DNA of 11,428 nt from Kiloniellales bacterium (GCA_022360075.1 JAKSDN010000755.1:1-11428); one strand, 5' to 3'; positions 1 to 8,510 are shown, counted from the first letter of the stretch. Numbers and translations are program-made. Notes: generated from the sequence alone by a model not told the origin.

Positions 1-16
1 CTAGTCCCTTGCCCTG

Positions 17-30
17 CCCGGCGCGCCGGG
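17..30. repeat. 14-bp perfect GC palindrome
   Basis: CCCGG-CGCG-CCGGG reads the same on both strands. It lies about 160 bp upstream of the diguanylate cyclase gene and could be the stem of a terminator for a gene left of the window. No T-run follows on either side, so a terminator role is only a possibility. The rest of 1-188 holds no convincing gene. Confidence 0.3.
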
Positions 31-129
31 ACGGTCGCCCAGGGGGCGCGGACCATAGCAGAGTGGCCTCTTGGCGGCCAATCGGAATCTCGGTCGGCAA
101 GGCCCGAAATCGAGCAATCCTTAAGCAAT

Positions 130-156
130 GGTCAAGGCTCCGAGGCTAGCTTGACC
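130..156. promoter_or_regulatory. Inverted repeat upstream of diguanylate cyclase, possible operator
   Basis: GGTCAAG (130-136) and CTTGACC (150-156) are perfect inverse complements. They are separated by 13 bp, so half-site centres are 20 bp apart, about two helical turns. The element ends 32 bp before the GTG start of the GGDEF gene. This geometry suits a dimeric regulator, but no particular regulator can be named and chance occurrence is not excluded. Confidence 0.3.
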
Positions 157-188
157 GGACCGAGAAGGATCCAGGTGGGGGACTTGCG

Positions 189-1238
189 GTGACCGTCCAA
201 CCGGAGCGGACTTCCGAGGCGTTCGGCACGGCCGCGCTCAAGGCCATGAAACAGCTAGAGATTCCGGCCAATCCGCAGAACTACGCCGTGTGGTTCACCT
301 ATGAGAGCGGTAGCGATCCGGAACTCAAACGGACGCTCGACGGCTGGATCGAGCAGAAGCTGCCCTTCACGCAGGAGCGCTGCGAGGAGGCTTATCAGCG
401 TTTCTTCCAGCAGAACGCCTCCCTGCCCGACCTGGGCGAGGTAAGTCAGGGCATATCGCAGGCCATCGAGAGCGCTCTCTCCGACATCGGCGAGGCCGAG
501 AAGAACGCATCCCAGTACGGGCTCAAGCTGGTCAAGTTCTCCGGCAGCGTCGCGGCGGCGGATGGCTGCGAGGATATCAAGAGCCTGGTTACCGCCGTCG
601 CCGGCGAAACGCGGCGCATGGAGGAGCGCAACCGCGCTCTCGAACAGAGACTGCGCCGCTCGTCCGAACACATCGTGGACTTGAACCAGAAGCTCGCCGA
701 CGTAACCAAAGAAGCCATGACGGATTCCCTCACCGGCTTGGCCAATCGCAAATGCTTCGATCTGGAGCTTCGCCGGGCGACACGGAGCTTCGACGAAACC
801 GGCCAGGCCCTCTGCCTGATGTTCCTCGATATCGATCACTTCAAGAAATTCAACGACACCCACGGCCATCAGGTCGGCGACTTGGTCCTCAAGCTCGTCG
901 CCTCGTTCCTTCGGAACGCGGCCGGCTCAAGGGATACGCCCGCGCGCTATGGCGGCGAGGAGTTCGCCATTGTCATGCCGAAGGCCAAGCTTCCAGAAGC
1001 CCTTCGCGGCGCCGATGTCCTGCGGCGGGCGATCTCCAGTAAGAACATCACGCGCAAATCCACCGGTGAGCAGCTCGGCCGCGTCACGGTGTCGATCGGC
1101 ATCGCCGAACACCGATCGGGCGACTCGCCGGAAGAGCTGGTCGAGCGGGCCGATCTGGCCCTCTATGCCGCGAAGAACAAGGGCCGCAACTGCGTGTCCA
1201 TCGACACGATGGGCAAGGGCTCACCAAACTCCACTTGA
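189..1238 (+). CDS. Diguanylate cyclase (GGDEF domain), soluble
   Basis: Predicted to make cyclic di-GMP from two GTP. The GGDEF domain covers about residues 175-345. DSLTGLANR opens it (179-187), DIDHFKKFND (214-223) carries the metal-binding Asp, RYGGEEF holds the signature GGEEF at 255-259, and ADLALYAAKNKGRN closes it near 321-334. The inhibitory I-site, normally RxxD five residues before GGEEF, reads GSRD (246-249), so the key Arg is absent. Residues about 20-90 (NPQNYAVWFTYESGSDPELK and following) match the N-terminal region I know from other proteobacterial diguanylate cyclases. A charged coiled coil (about 135-175) links the two parts. There is no signal peptide and no membrane helix, so it is probably cytosolic. 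The start is GTG at 189 with a G-rich Shine-Dalgarno (GGTGGGGG) about 5 bases upstream. It stands alone, with 357 bp before the next gene. Confidence 0.93.
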   Translation: MTVQPERTSEAFGTAALKAMKQLEIPANPQNYAVWFTYESGSDPELKRTLDGWIEQKLPFTQERCEEAYQRFFQQNASLPDLGEVSQGISQAIESALSDIGEAEKNASQYGLKLVKFSGSVAAADGCEDIKSLVTAVAGETRRMEERNRALEQRLRRSSEHIVDLNQKLADVTKEAMTDSLTGLANRKCFDLELRRATRSFDETGQALCLMFLDIDHFKKFNDTHGHQVGDLVLKLVASFLRNAAGSRDTPARYGGEEFAIVMPKAKLPEALRGADVLRRAISSKNITRKSTGEQLGRVTVSIGIAEHRSGDSPEELVERADLALYAAKNKGRNCVSIDTMGKGSPNST

Positions 1239-1390
1239 TCCAAGGCGGGTGGCATCGTTCGTTGTCCGACGCTCGCCATAATCCCGCGACGGACTCCCTG
1301 CTTTCAATGGGAAGTTAGAACGCGGACATCCAGCTGCTCGGCTTCGAGCCCCGACCTGGCGAGCGCACCAAACGGCCCACTGAGATGGGT

Positions 1391-1410
1391 TCTCGCCCTT
1401 TAAGGCGAGA
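1391..1410. terminator. Hairpin, possible terminator
   Basis: TCTCGCC and GGCGAGA form a perfect 7-bp stem around the 6-base loop CTTTAA. It lies 150 bp after the diguanylate cyclase stop. No T-run follows, so an intrinsic terminator is not proven; it could equally be a stabilising 3' structure. Confidence 0.35.
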
Positions 1411-1507
1411 GTAGGTCCGTAAGTTGGCTGTAAATATGTGCAGAAACTGCTAAGCTTTTCATATGGAAAGCGCCATTTCTTTTCTATCTTAGCGGGAATT
1501 TTTCTGA

Positions 1508-1542
1508 ATAGGTTTTCACACCTATGCAGCCTGTTGTATAGA
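1508..1542 (+). promoter_or_regulatory. Candidate promoter with overlapping inverted repeat
   Basis: TTTTCA (1513-1518) and TATAGA (1537-1542) are spaced by 18 bp like a weak sigma-70 promoter. They lie 54 bp before the ATG of the 577-residue protein gene, in the most AT-rich stretch of the region. The inverted repeat ATAGGT (1508-1513) / ACCTAT (1520-1525) with a 6-base spacer sits on the -35 element, where a repressor would act. Both assignments are inference from pattern only. Confidence 0.3.
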
Positions 1543-1595
1543 TTTTTGTAAAGTGGGAATCGCAAAATGGCGGCGGTCCGGGTCCGAGAGATCCA

Positions 1596-3329
1596 ATGCA
1601 ACCGGCGAATAGAATACAACCAGAGATTAGCAAAACAGCGACCCGGCCCGCCGACAGCCTCATGGCCTCGGCAGCATTGGGAGCGTTCAAGCCGTCGCGG
1701 CTCTCTCTTGTCAGGATCGTCCTGCGCACCATGGTCAAGGAGCGCTGGCGTATCGAGACCGATCGCTGGGACCTGGACAGCGAAGGCCACGGTACCGCGA
1801 TCTATCGCATACGCACCCCGGACCGCAGCTTGAGCTTCGTGATCTTTTCCGAGCGCGTCCCCGAAGAGCGGCGCTCGGATCGGGTCATCGCCGAGCGCTT
1901 CGACGCTCAGGCCTTTCTCAGCCTCAACGAATCCAGCCAGGCGCGGATCGACGAGCAAAGGCATCAGTTGCGCGACCTACGGCTCGGCCGCGCGGACGCG
2001 CAGACGATCGGATGGTCCCGCGCCAACCGCAGCCGGGAGTGCTTCGATCTGGTCGTCGAATGCCTGGCCGACGGCCGCCAGCCGGATATGCCAGCCGCCA
2101 TCGAAACGGGGCATCTGATGCATAGCCTCGGATTCTGGGGAGACGGAAGGCGCGGAACTCTGGCAACCGCCGGATTCCACGAGACGGAGTTTCTCGGCAG
2201 AGCCTTCCACGCCGAAGCTCTCACGCTTTTCCTTTGGCGGCAGTTCAGCATCGACCTCGTGGAGCACCTCGCCGTCTGTCGGTCGCCCGGCGCGGCTGGC
2301 CTCACCCCCGAGTGGCGCCGCTACTTCGGGATAGGCATGCTGTCGGATCTCGGCCTCGTCCCATTCGTCGTCGCCCACCCCAAGCAGCTAGACAGTTGGA
2401 TCCTGACGCGCGAGATCGCGATCGGGCGCTGCCTGTCGATGCCCGCCCGGCCCGACAGTCCCGAAGTCACGCGCCTTGCCGCGCTTCTGGATCGGGCCAT
2501 CGCTTACGGCCGGGAAGGCGCCGATGATCGCGAGCCCACAAGGCAGCGGCGCGATGAGATGAGTCGAGGCCTGGAGCAACTTCGAAAGATGATCGGCGAG
2601 TTCCGCGCAGAAGGGACTTTTGCCGGACAAAGCGCCGATTACCCCTGGCGCGCCTTGGCCGATTGGGCGCGGCGCGAGCTGCACCTCGAGTGCCAGGAAC
2701 AGCTCCATTCTCTGCTGATCGAGGTCTACCCCGACATCGCCGACTATCTCGAACCCAACATCCGCACCGCCCCGGAAGAGACGAGTGACGTGGAGGCCGG
2801 CGATTCCATTGGTCGGCTGCGCAACTTTCTTCAGGAGCGCTACGACTGGGTCTTCAAGCTCGATCCGACCGACGAGCGCGCCGGTCGTTGTTATTGGTAT
2901 GTCTCGGAGGACGGCTTCGAGCACCGCCGCGGAACGCGAGGCTCGGAAAGAGATGAGGCCTTCGAGACCTTCGTCGACGTTTGCGGCGAGGTTCGCGCCC
3001 TAGCCCAGGATCTGGAAGCCGTTGCCGACAAGGTGCTGCTCTCGCGCTTCCTGCTCGATTATCCCTGGCGCCGCGACATCGTCGAGCGCGTGCAATCCAC
3101 GGCGGGCCTGAAGTACGGCGAGGTTCAGGCCGATCTTTGCCGCTCGGACTTCGAGCCCAGTCAGCTCATCCGCTTCGTCATGGCGCAATACGGATTCGAC
3201 AGGACCGTTACCCTCTCACCGCTCTGGGTGCGAGGGGCTTGTCTGCAGGGCGGTCCGCTCAAGGAAGAGATTGCTGCGGGAAGAGAGGGGGACTGGCTCT
3301 TCCCGCTCAAGCCGGACACGGAGATGTAG
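1596..3329 (+). CDS. Conserved hypothetical protein, 577 aa, unknown function
   Basis: I recognise the style of a conserved proteobacterial family with no known function, but cannot give it a name or role. Distinctive segments are ERWRIETDRWDLD near residue 50, EERRSDRVIAERFDA (about 90-104), SRANRSRECFD (about 141-151), GLVPFVVAHPKQLDSWILTRE (split here as GLVPFVVAHP, 252-261, then KQLDSWILTRE) and, near the C-terminus, YDWVFKLD with CYWYVSEDG (about 415-441). It is mostly helical and acidic-basic, with no signal peptide and no clear membrane segment, so it is probably cytosolic. The ATG at 1596 has a modest GAGAG Shine-Dalgarno 5 bases upstream. An in-frame ATG at 1662 would cut 22 non-conserved-looking residues and has no better site. 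The next gene follows on the same strand after 224 bp and the two probably work together. Real gene: high confidence; function: none assigned. Confidence 0.85.
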   Translation: MQPANRIQPEISKTATRPADSLMASAALGAFKPSRLSLVRIVLRTMVKERWRIETDRWDLDSEGHGTAIYRIRTPDRSLSFVIFSERVPEERRSDRVIAERFDAQAFLSLNESSQARIDEQRHQLRDLRLGRADAQTIGWSRANRSRECFDLVVECLADGRQPDMPAAIETGHLMHSLGFWGDGRRGTLATAGFHETEFLGRAFHAEALTLFLWRQFSIDLVEHLAVCRSPGAAGLTPEWRRYFGIGMLSDLGLVPFVVAHPKQLDSWILTREIAIGRCLSMPARPDSPEVTRLAALLDRAIAYGREGADDREPTRQRRDEMSRGLEQLRKMIGEFRAEGTFAGQSADYPWRALADWARRELHLECQEQLHSLLIEVYPDIADYLEPNIRTAPEETSDVEAGDSIGRLRNFLQERYDWVFKLDPTDERAGRCYWYVSEDGFEHRRGTRGSERDEAFETFVDVCGEVRALAQDLEAVADKVLLSRFLLDYPWRRDIVERVQSTAGLKYGEVQADLCRSDFEPSQLIRFVMAQYGFDRTVTLSPLWVRGACLQGGPLKEEIAAGREGDWLFPLKPDTEM

Positions 3330-3480
3330 CAAAAAGACAACGATGATTTTGATAATAGATACTTTTCCTCAAGCAGGCGTTCTCGGCACAAGCACCCGGC
3401 GCCATCGAGACTACGGCGGCGCCGACGAAACGGTTCCGGGCTCAGAGCCTAGGTCCACGAGCCGGGGCCGGCCGTTCAAG

Positions 3481-3500
3481 CCAAGGCGCCATCGCCTTGG
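3481..3500. terminator. Perfect hairpin between the two hypothetical genes
   Basis: CCAAGGCG and CGCCTTGG form a perfect 8-bp stem with a 4-base loop (CCAT). It lies 151 bp after the stop of the 577-residue gene and 53 bp before the next start. No T-run follows. It may be an attenuating or mRNA-processing structure rather than a full terminator. The rest of 3330-3553 shows no gene. Confidence 0.35.
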
Positions 3501-3553
3501 TCAGTTGCCGCGCCATTCTCCGCGATGAAGCCATCGGAATGATGGCTTAGGCG

Positions 3554-4405
3554 ATGCGTGTCACGCTTCATGAAGCCGGCTTGCTCTATGCCCGCGTCCT
3601 GCAGGCGCTTGGCGTGCCCAAAGGTGCCGTCCGTGCGGCCGTGCGCATGGCCCTCTGGGCCGACATCTACCATGGACTCGGCGCGACCTTCATGTATCGG
3701 CGCTACCGGGAAGGTTCGATCGCAGGTCAGGCCAAGCCGAGAATTCTGCGGGACTCTCCGGATGCGACGGTCGTGGATGGAAACGGCCTGTCCTCTCTGC
3801 TCGTTGGACCCGCGATCCTGGATCTCGCGACCGCCAAGGCAAACGCAGCCGGCCAAGGGCTGATGACGGGGACCGGTATGACCGATCTGCTGTGGTTCGG
3901 GCAGCTCGCCCAGCAGGCAAGCCGCCGCGGACTCGTCTGTGCCCTCTCGTTCCAAGCCTCGGCCGAGCAGGCCGAGGTCGCAGACCTTGCCGAGCTCTAC
4001 AGCACGGGCCGCGGCATCGTGGCCCTGCCAAGCATCGGCCGCTCGTTGTGGATCGAGGTCCCCTCGCCGCCGCTCAGCCACAATCTCCTGATGGATAGCG
4101 GCTCGATCTTCCACTTTGAATCCCTGCCGGAACGAACCCTGGTCCGTGCCGGGCCGGGCAGCTCGGGATTTACACTCGCTCTTTGGCGGCTCGAACGTCC
4201 GGAGCTGGAGGCCCTCGGGCGAGAGCTGCTCGAAAGGGCAGCAATCAACGAGGCGCAGATCTTCGATCAAAGGCGGGTGCGACGCCGCGCCCTCTCGAAG
4301 GGCCTGGAGGTGGAAGAGGACCTCTATCGCAGACTGCTGGAGATCAGCCTCAACACCCTCGCCCCGTCATCCGAAACGGAGCGTTCGACGGCGCGCGACG
4401 GCTGA
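3554..4405 (+). CDS. Ldh2-family-like protein, probably non-catalytic
   Basis: The N-terminal half follows the pattern of the Ldh2 family (malate/L-lactate dehydrogenase-like, NAD(P)-dependent, a fold distinct from Rossmann dehydrogenases). Seen are LGVPKGAVRAAVRMALWAD (about 19-37), a YRRYREGSI segment, KPRILRDSPDATVVDGNG (61-78), then an Ala-rich helix and GLVCALSF. The C-terminus (FTLALWRLERPE, then RRVRRRALSKGLEV) also fits the family's tail, where FxLAxD and an Arg-rich Gly segment occur. At 283 residues it is clearly shorter than the usual roughly 330-360. The middle part that normally supplies cofactor contacts is reduced, and the catalytic SHG segment is not present in recognisable form. 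It may belong to one of the DUF families related to Ldh2. ATG 3554 is the earliest possible start because a TAG sits in frame at 3548. No strong Shine-Dalgarno is seen. Confidence 0.75.
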   Translation: MRVTLHEAGLLYARVLQALGVPKGAVRAAVRMALWADIYHGLGATFMYRRYREGSIAGQAKPRILRDSPDATVVDGNGLSSLLVGPAILDLATAKANAAGQGLMTGTGMTDLLWFGQLAQQASRRGLVCALSFQASAEQAEVADLAELYSTGRGIVALPSIGRSLWIEVPSPPLSHNLLMDSGSIFHFESLPERTLVRAGPGSSGFTLALWRLERPELEALGRELLERAAINEAQIFDQRRVRRRALSKGLEVEEDLYRRLLEISLNTLAPSSETERSTARDG

Positions 4406-4439
4406 GGTACGCAGGAGTAAGGAGAAGGAGGAGCGCTTT

Positions 4440-4456
4440 CGGCGGCAGGGCCGCCG
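4440..4456. terminator. GC hairpin between convergent genes
   Basis: C-GGCGGC, loop AGG, GCCGCC-G forms a 7-bp stem in the 69-bp space between two convergent genes. Its place suits a bidirectional stop structure, but neither strand has a T-run after it. Confidence 0.3.
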
Positions 4457-4474
4457 CCCGAGTCGTAAATCGGC

Positions 4475-4928
4475 CTATGACTCCGGCGGTCGGCTTGGTC
4501 GGGTGACGATCCAGCAGGCCACCGCCAAAAGCGTCAGGCCCATGGCCAAGGCCCAGTACCAATCGATCCGCACGACGAAGACGACGTAGAGCTGGCTGAG
4601 GGTCATCATGGTGACGGCCAGGAGCTTCGCCTGGACTGGGATGACCTGATGCTCGCGCCAGGCCCGGGCGAACGAACCCAGGCGCGGATGGTGATAGAGC
4701 CAGTCGTGGAACCGCCGGGAGGAACGGGCGAAGCACCACAGCGCGAGCAGGACGAAGGGCGTCGTCGGCAGAACGGGCAAGAAGATGCCGACGACGGCGA
4801 TCGCGACGAAAGCCCAGCCGAGGCCGATCAGTGCGTAGTGCAGCAGGCTCTTCTGCTGCGCGCGATCGAGGGGTACATCGTCGTGGACGATCAGGCTGTC
4901 ACCGATCCCCTCGGCCTTTCGGGTCTGG

Positions 4929-4942
<14 letters not shown>
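4475..4942 (-). CDS. YbaN/DUF454 family inner-membrane protein
   Basis: A small integral membrane protein of the DUF454 (YbaN) family, whose function is not established. The signature block is at residues 55-82: LPVLPTTPFVLLALWCFARS followed by SRRFHDWL, then HPRLGSF. Hydrophobic segments at about 35-55, 60-75 and 105-145 suggest three or four membrane helices; the first 30 residues are polar. At 155 residues it is slightly longer than typical members because of this N-terminal extension. The start is a GTG at 4942, overlapping the last 14 bases of prfC on the same strand, with AGGG as a weak Shine-Dalgarno. No other good start precedes the conserved block, and the overlap implies co-transcription and likely translational coupling with prfC. 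No functional link between the two is known to me. Confidence 0.88.
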
Positions 4943-6521
<1,579 letters not shown>

Positions 6522-6744
6522 GGCTGCCGAAGTCACGGTCTTTCCACTCGATGCAGACAAGGCGGTCAAACAAGCCGGGCCGAGGCATGGGCTGCCGTCT
6601 CGGAGCCGATGCCGGTGTTACCGGAAAAGGGTTAACGAAAGCAGGCCCTGGAGATGTAGTACGCCGGCCCGAGCTTGCAAAGGCCCAACGGTGCCGCGCA
6701 GAACGCGGCGGGACAGGGCGGTTTCTTCTGTTATGCTGTTAACC

Positions 6745-7110
6745 ATGTCCGAGCGTAAGGCCTCGACCGTGGAGGATGCCGTGGCCCGGCTCTTGGCGCG
6801 GCGCCAGGAGATCCATGACCTGACCGCGACCAGTGCCGAGGACCGGCGGCCCGTCGAGCTCGACCAGACCCGGGTCGGGCGCCTCTCCCGCATGGACGCC
6901 CTGCAATCCCAGGCCATGGCGCTCGAGACCGAGCGGCGGCGCGCCTTGGAGCTGCGCCGGATCGCCGCCGCCTTGCAGCGGCTCGAAGAAGGCGAGTACG
7001 GCTATTGCGTGACTTGCGGCGAGGAGATCCCGATCGAGCGGCTGTCCGTCGATCCGGCGACGCCGCAGTGCGTCGACTGCGCCCGCCAAGGCCCGAAACC
7101 GCAACTCTGA
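6745..7110 (+). CDS. DksA/TraR family C4 zinc-finger protein
   Basis: A 121-residue member of the DksA/TraR family, which bind in the RNA polymerase secondary channel and modulate transcription, in DksA's case together with ppGpp. The zinc finger is complete: YGYCVTCG gives Cys88 and Cys91, and QCVDC gives Cys109 and Cys112. The preceding ALQRLEEGEYGYC block is standard for the family. Residues about 1-80 form the helical hairpin, shorter than in E. coli DksA (151 residues), so this is a short paralogue and not the canonical dksA. Asp40 and Asp51 near the hairpin tip could play the role of DksA's tip acidic residues, but this is a guess. ATG 6745 is preferred; an in-frame ATG at 6733 would add four residues (MLLT). 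Neither has a clear Shine-Dalgarno. The SDR gene begins 31 bp downstream on the same strand. Confidence 0.9.
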   Translation: MSERKASTVEDAVARLLARRQEIHDLTATSAEDRRPVELDQTRVGRLSRMDALQSQAMALETERRRALELRRIAAALQRLEEGEYGYCVTCGEEIPIERLSVDPATPQCVDCARQGPKPQL

Positions 7111-7141
7111 ACGTGGGCGACCAGCAACTCCGAGGAGCGAA

Positions 7142-7825
7142 ATGAGCCGTCAAGAGACTGCCTTGATCGTGGGGGCCGGTTCAGGTCTCAGCGCCGCCCT
7201 CGCGCGTCTTTGCGCCAAGCAGAGCATGCGGGTCGCGCTGGCGGCGCGCAACACGGCCAAGCTGGACGGATTGCTCAGAGAGACCTCGGCGCGCGCCTAT
7301 AGCTGCGATGCGAGTGACGGTGCCGAGGTCGAGACTCTCTTCCGAGCGGTCGAGGCGGACTTCGCGACGCCCGACCTGGTGGTCTACAATCCGAGCTTCC
7401 GGACTCGCGGGCCCCTGATCGAGCTCGATCCGGACGATGTCGAGAAGTCGCTGCGGATTACGGCCTTCGGTGGATTCCTGGTCGGTCAGACGGCGGCGCG
7501 CCGCATGCTCGAACGCGGCAGCGGCAGCATTCTCTTCACCGGCGCTTCGGCGAGCGTAAAGGGCTATGCGAAATCGGCCCCCTTCGCGATGGGCAAGTTC
7601 GCCCTGCGCGGTCTCGCCCAATCCATGGCGCGGGAGCTGGCCCCGCAGAACATCCATGTCGCCCATTTCGTCATCGATGGCGGAATTCTCTCTGGTGGCG
7701 ACTCGGGCGATGATAGTCAACTACACCCCGACGCCATCGCGGAGAGTTATCTGCAGATCCATCGGCAGCACCGCAGTGCGTGGACCTGGGAGGTCGAGCT
7801 TCGGCCATGGACCGAGCGCTTCTAG
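7142..7825 (+). CDS. Short-chain dehydrogenase/reductase-like protein with Tyr-to-Phe active site
   Basis: Rossmann-fold SDR protein of 227 residues. The dinucleotide-binding loop VGAGSGLSAAL starts at residue 10. The NNAG motif is replaced by VVYNPS (80-85). The catalytic Ser is probably Ser136 in FTGASAS. The YxxxK position reads FAMGK, Phe148 to Lys152, so the catalytic Tyr is missing. IHVAHFVIDGG (161-171) and the ending RSAWTWEVELRPWTERF mark an SDR subgroup that I recall as sharing this Phe. Its substrate is unknown, and it may be a weak, altered or non-catalytic dehydrogenase. A strong Shine-Dalgarno (GAGGAG) stands 4 bases before the ATG. It sits between the DksA-like and pentapeptide genes (31-bp and 61-bp gaps), probably in one operon. 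Confidence 0.9.
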   Translation: MSRQETALIVGAGSGLSAALARLCAKQSMRVALAARNTAKLDGLLRETSARAYSCDASDGAEVETLFRAVEADFATPDLVVYNPSFRTRGPLIELDPDDVEKSLRITAFGGFLVGQTAARRMLERGSGSILFTGASASVKGYAKSAPFAMGKFALRGLAQSMARELAPQNIHVAHFVIDGGILSGGDSGDDSQLHPDAIAESYLQIHRQHRSAWTWEVELRPWTERF

Positions 7826-7886
7826 GCCAGGAGGCCAGCAAGAGCGAGACTTCGACAGAGATTAGGCGAGCATTCGAGATCAGATC

Positions 7887-8474
7887 ATGAGCAAGAAACT
7901 CTTCAGCTACCAGATCCAGGGTCCCTCGTCGGGCCGCGCCCAGAACGGCGAGTTGGAAGCCAAGGACCTGAATGACGCGCGGCGGCGCCTGCGCGGCCTG
8001 CTCGGGGTCCTGAAGCTGCCGCCCGGAACCACGATCCAGCCCTCCGATGCCCTGGACGGCCAGCGGGCCCAGGCCCGCTCGGCGAAGCTACGCCATCTGC
8101 TGAAGGTCCTGGGCGAGCATCATGAATGGCTCAAGGGCAAGGGAGTCGGTGCGCGGGCGGACCTGTCGGGGCTCAACCTGACGGGCGTCGCGCTCGCGAA
8201 AAAGAACCTCTCCCACGCGGACCTGGCGGCCGCGGACCTGAGCGGCGCCGATCTCGCGGGCGCGACGCTGTCGGGCGCGAACATGGTGCGGACGAACCTG
8301 GTCGGGGCCAATCTGAGGAACGCCGACCTGAGCGGCGCCGACCTGACGGAGGCCGATCTTCGCGACGCCATCCTGACCGGCGCCAAGCTGCAGGGGGTCG
8401 ACTTCTGGCGGGCCAATCTCAAAGGCTGCGCCATCTCACCCAAGGCTCTCCACGCCGCCCTCGAGTGCCGCTAG
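7887..8474 (+). CDS. Pentapeptide-repeat protein with GspF-like N-terminal segment
   Basis: Residues 91-180 are 18 consecutive pentapeptides without interruption (ADLSG, LNLTG, VALAK, KNLSH, ADLAA, ADLSG and so on to ANLKG), fitting A(D/N)LXX. Such repeats fold into a right-handed quadrilateral beta-helix of four repeats per turn, here about 4.5 turns. Functions in the family range from gyrase protection (Qnr, MfpA) to scaffolding; none can be chosen here. Residues 5-50 (LFSYQIQGPSSGRAQNGELE, then AKDLNDARRRLRGLLG) resemble the small N-terminal region of GspF/PilC-type proteins. Residues 60-88 are a basic helical linker. There is no signal peptide or membrane helix. The Shine-Dalgarno before ATG 7887 is weak (GAGATCAG). 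It ends the plus-strand group 6745-8474 and is followed 11 bp later by a strong hairpin. Confidence 0.9.
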   Translation: MSKKLFSYQIQGPSSGRAQNGELEAKDLNDARRRLRGLLGVLKLPPGTTIQPSDALDGQRAQARSAKLRHLLKVLGEHHEWLKGKGVGARADLSGLNLTGVALAKKNLSHADLAAADLSGADLAGATLSGANMVRTNLVGANLRNADLSGADLTEADLRDAILTGAKLQGVDFWRANLKGCAISPKALHAALECR

Positions 8475-8484
8475 TGGTTCGACT

Positions 8485-8510
8485 CCGACATTCCGATCCC
8501 GGAATGTCGG
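8485..8510 (+). terminator. Strong 10-bp hairpin after the pentapeptide gene
   Basis: CCGACATTCC (8485-8494) and GGAATGTCGG (8501-8510) form a perfect 10-bp stem around GATCCC, 11 bases after the stop codon. A second, weaker stem, GCCCC (8514-8518) with GGGGC (8527-8531), follows at once. There is no T-run, so this is either a non-canonical terminator or a 3'-end-protecting structure. Confidence 0.55.

Larger units (their letters stand above)
1239..1595. other. Non-coding region between diguanylate cyclase and hypothetical gene
   Basis: No convincing gene is seen in these 357 bases. The first part is GC-rich and contains an 8-bp inverted repeat, CGCTCGCC (1270-1277) with GGCGAGCG (1358-1365), 80 bases apart, plus a compact hairpin at 1391-1410. 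From about 1430 to 1565 the sequence turns AT-rich, unlike the neighbouring genes, and holds a candidate promoter for the following gene. Confidence 0.6.

Noticed and set aside
1221..1964. 247-codon minus-strand frame between the diguanylate cyclase and the hypothetical gene
   Set aside because: It overlaps both real genes antisense and crosses an AT-rich intergenic region. No domain or ribosome-binding site is visible.
6630..6744. Two GTTAAC sites in the prfC/DksA-like intergenic region as possible CtrA boxes
   Set aside because: CtrA sites are TTAA-N7-TTAA. These are about 100 bp apart and lack the second half at the right spacing.
8158..8426. Tandem DNA repetition in the pentapeptide gene as a satellite or CRISPR-like array
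   Set aside because: The repetition is of 15-base coding units for pentapeptides with varied codons. There are no identical repeats separated by unique spacers.
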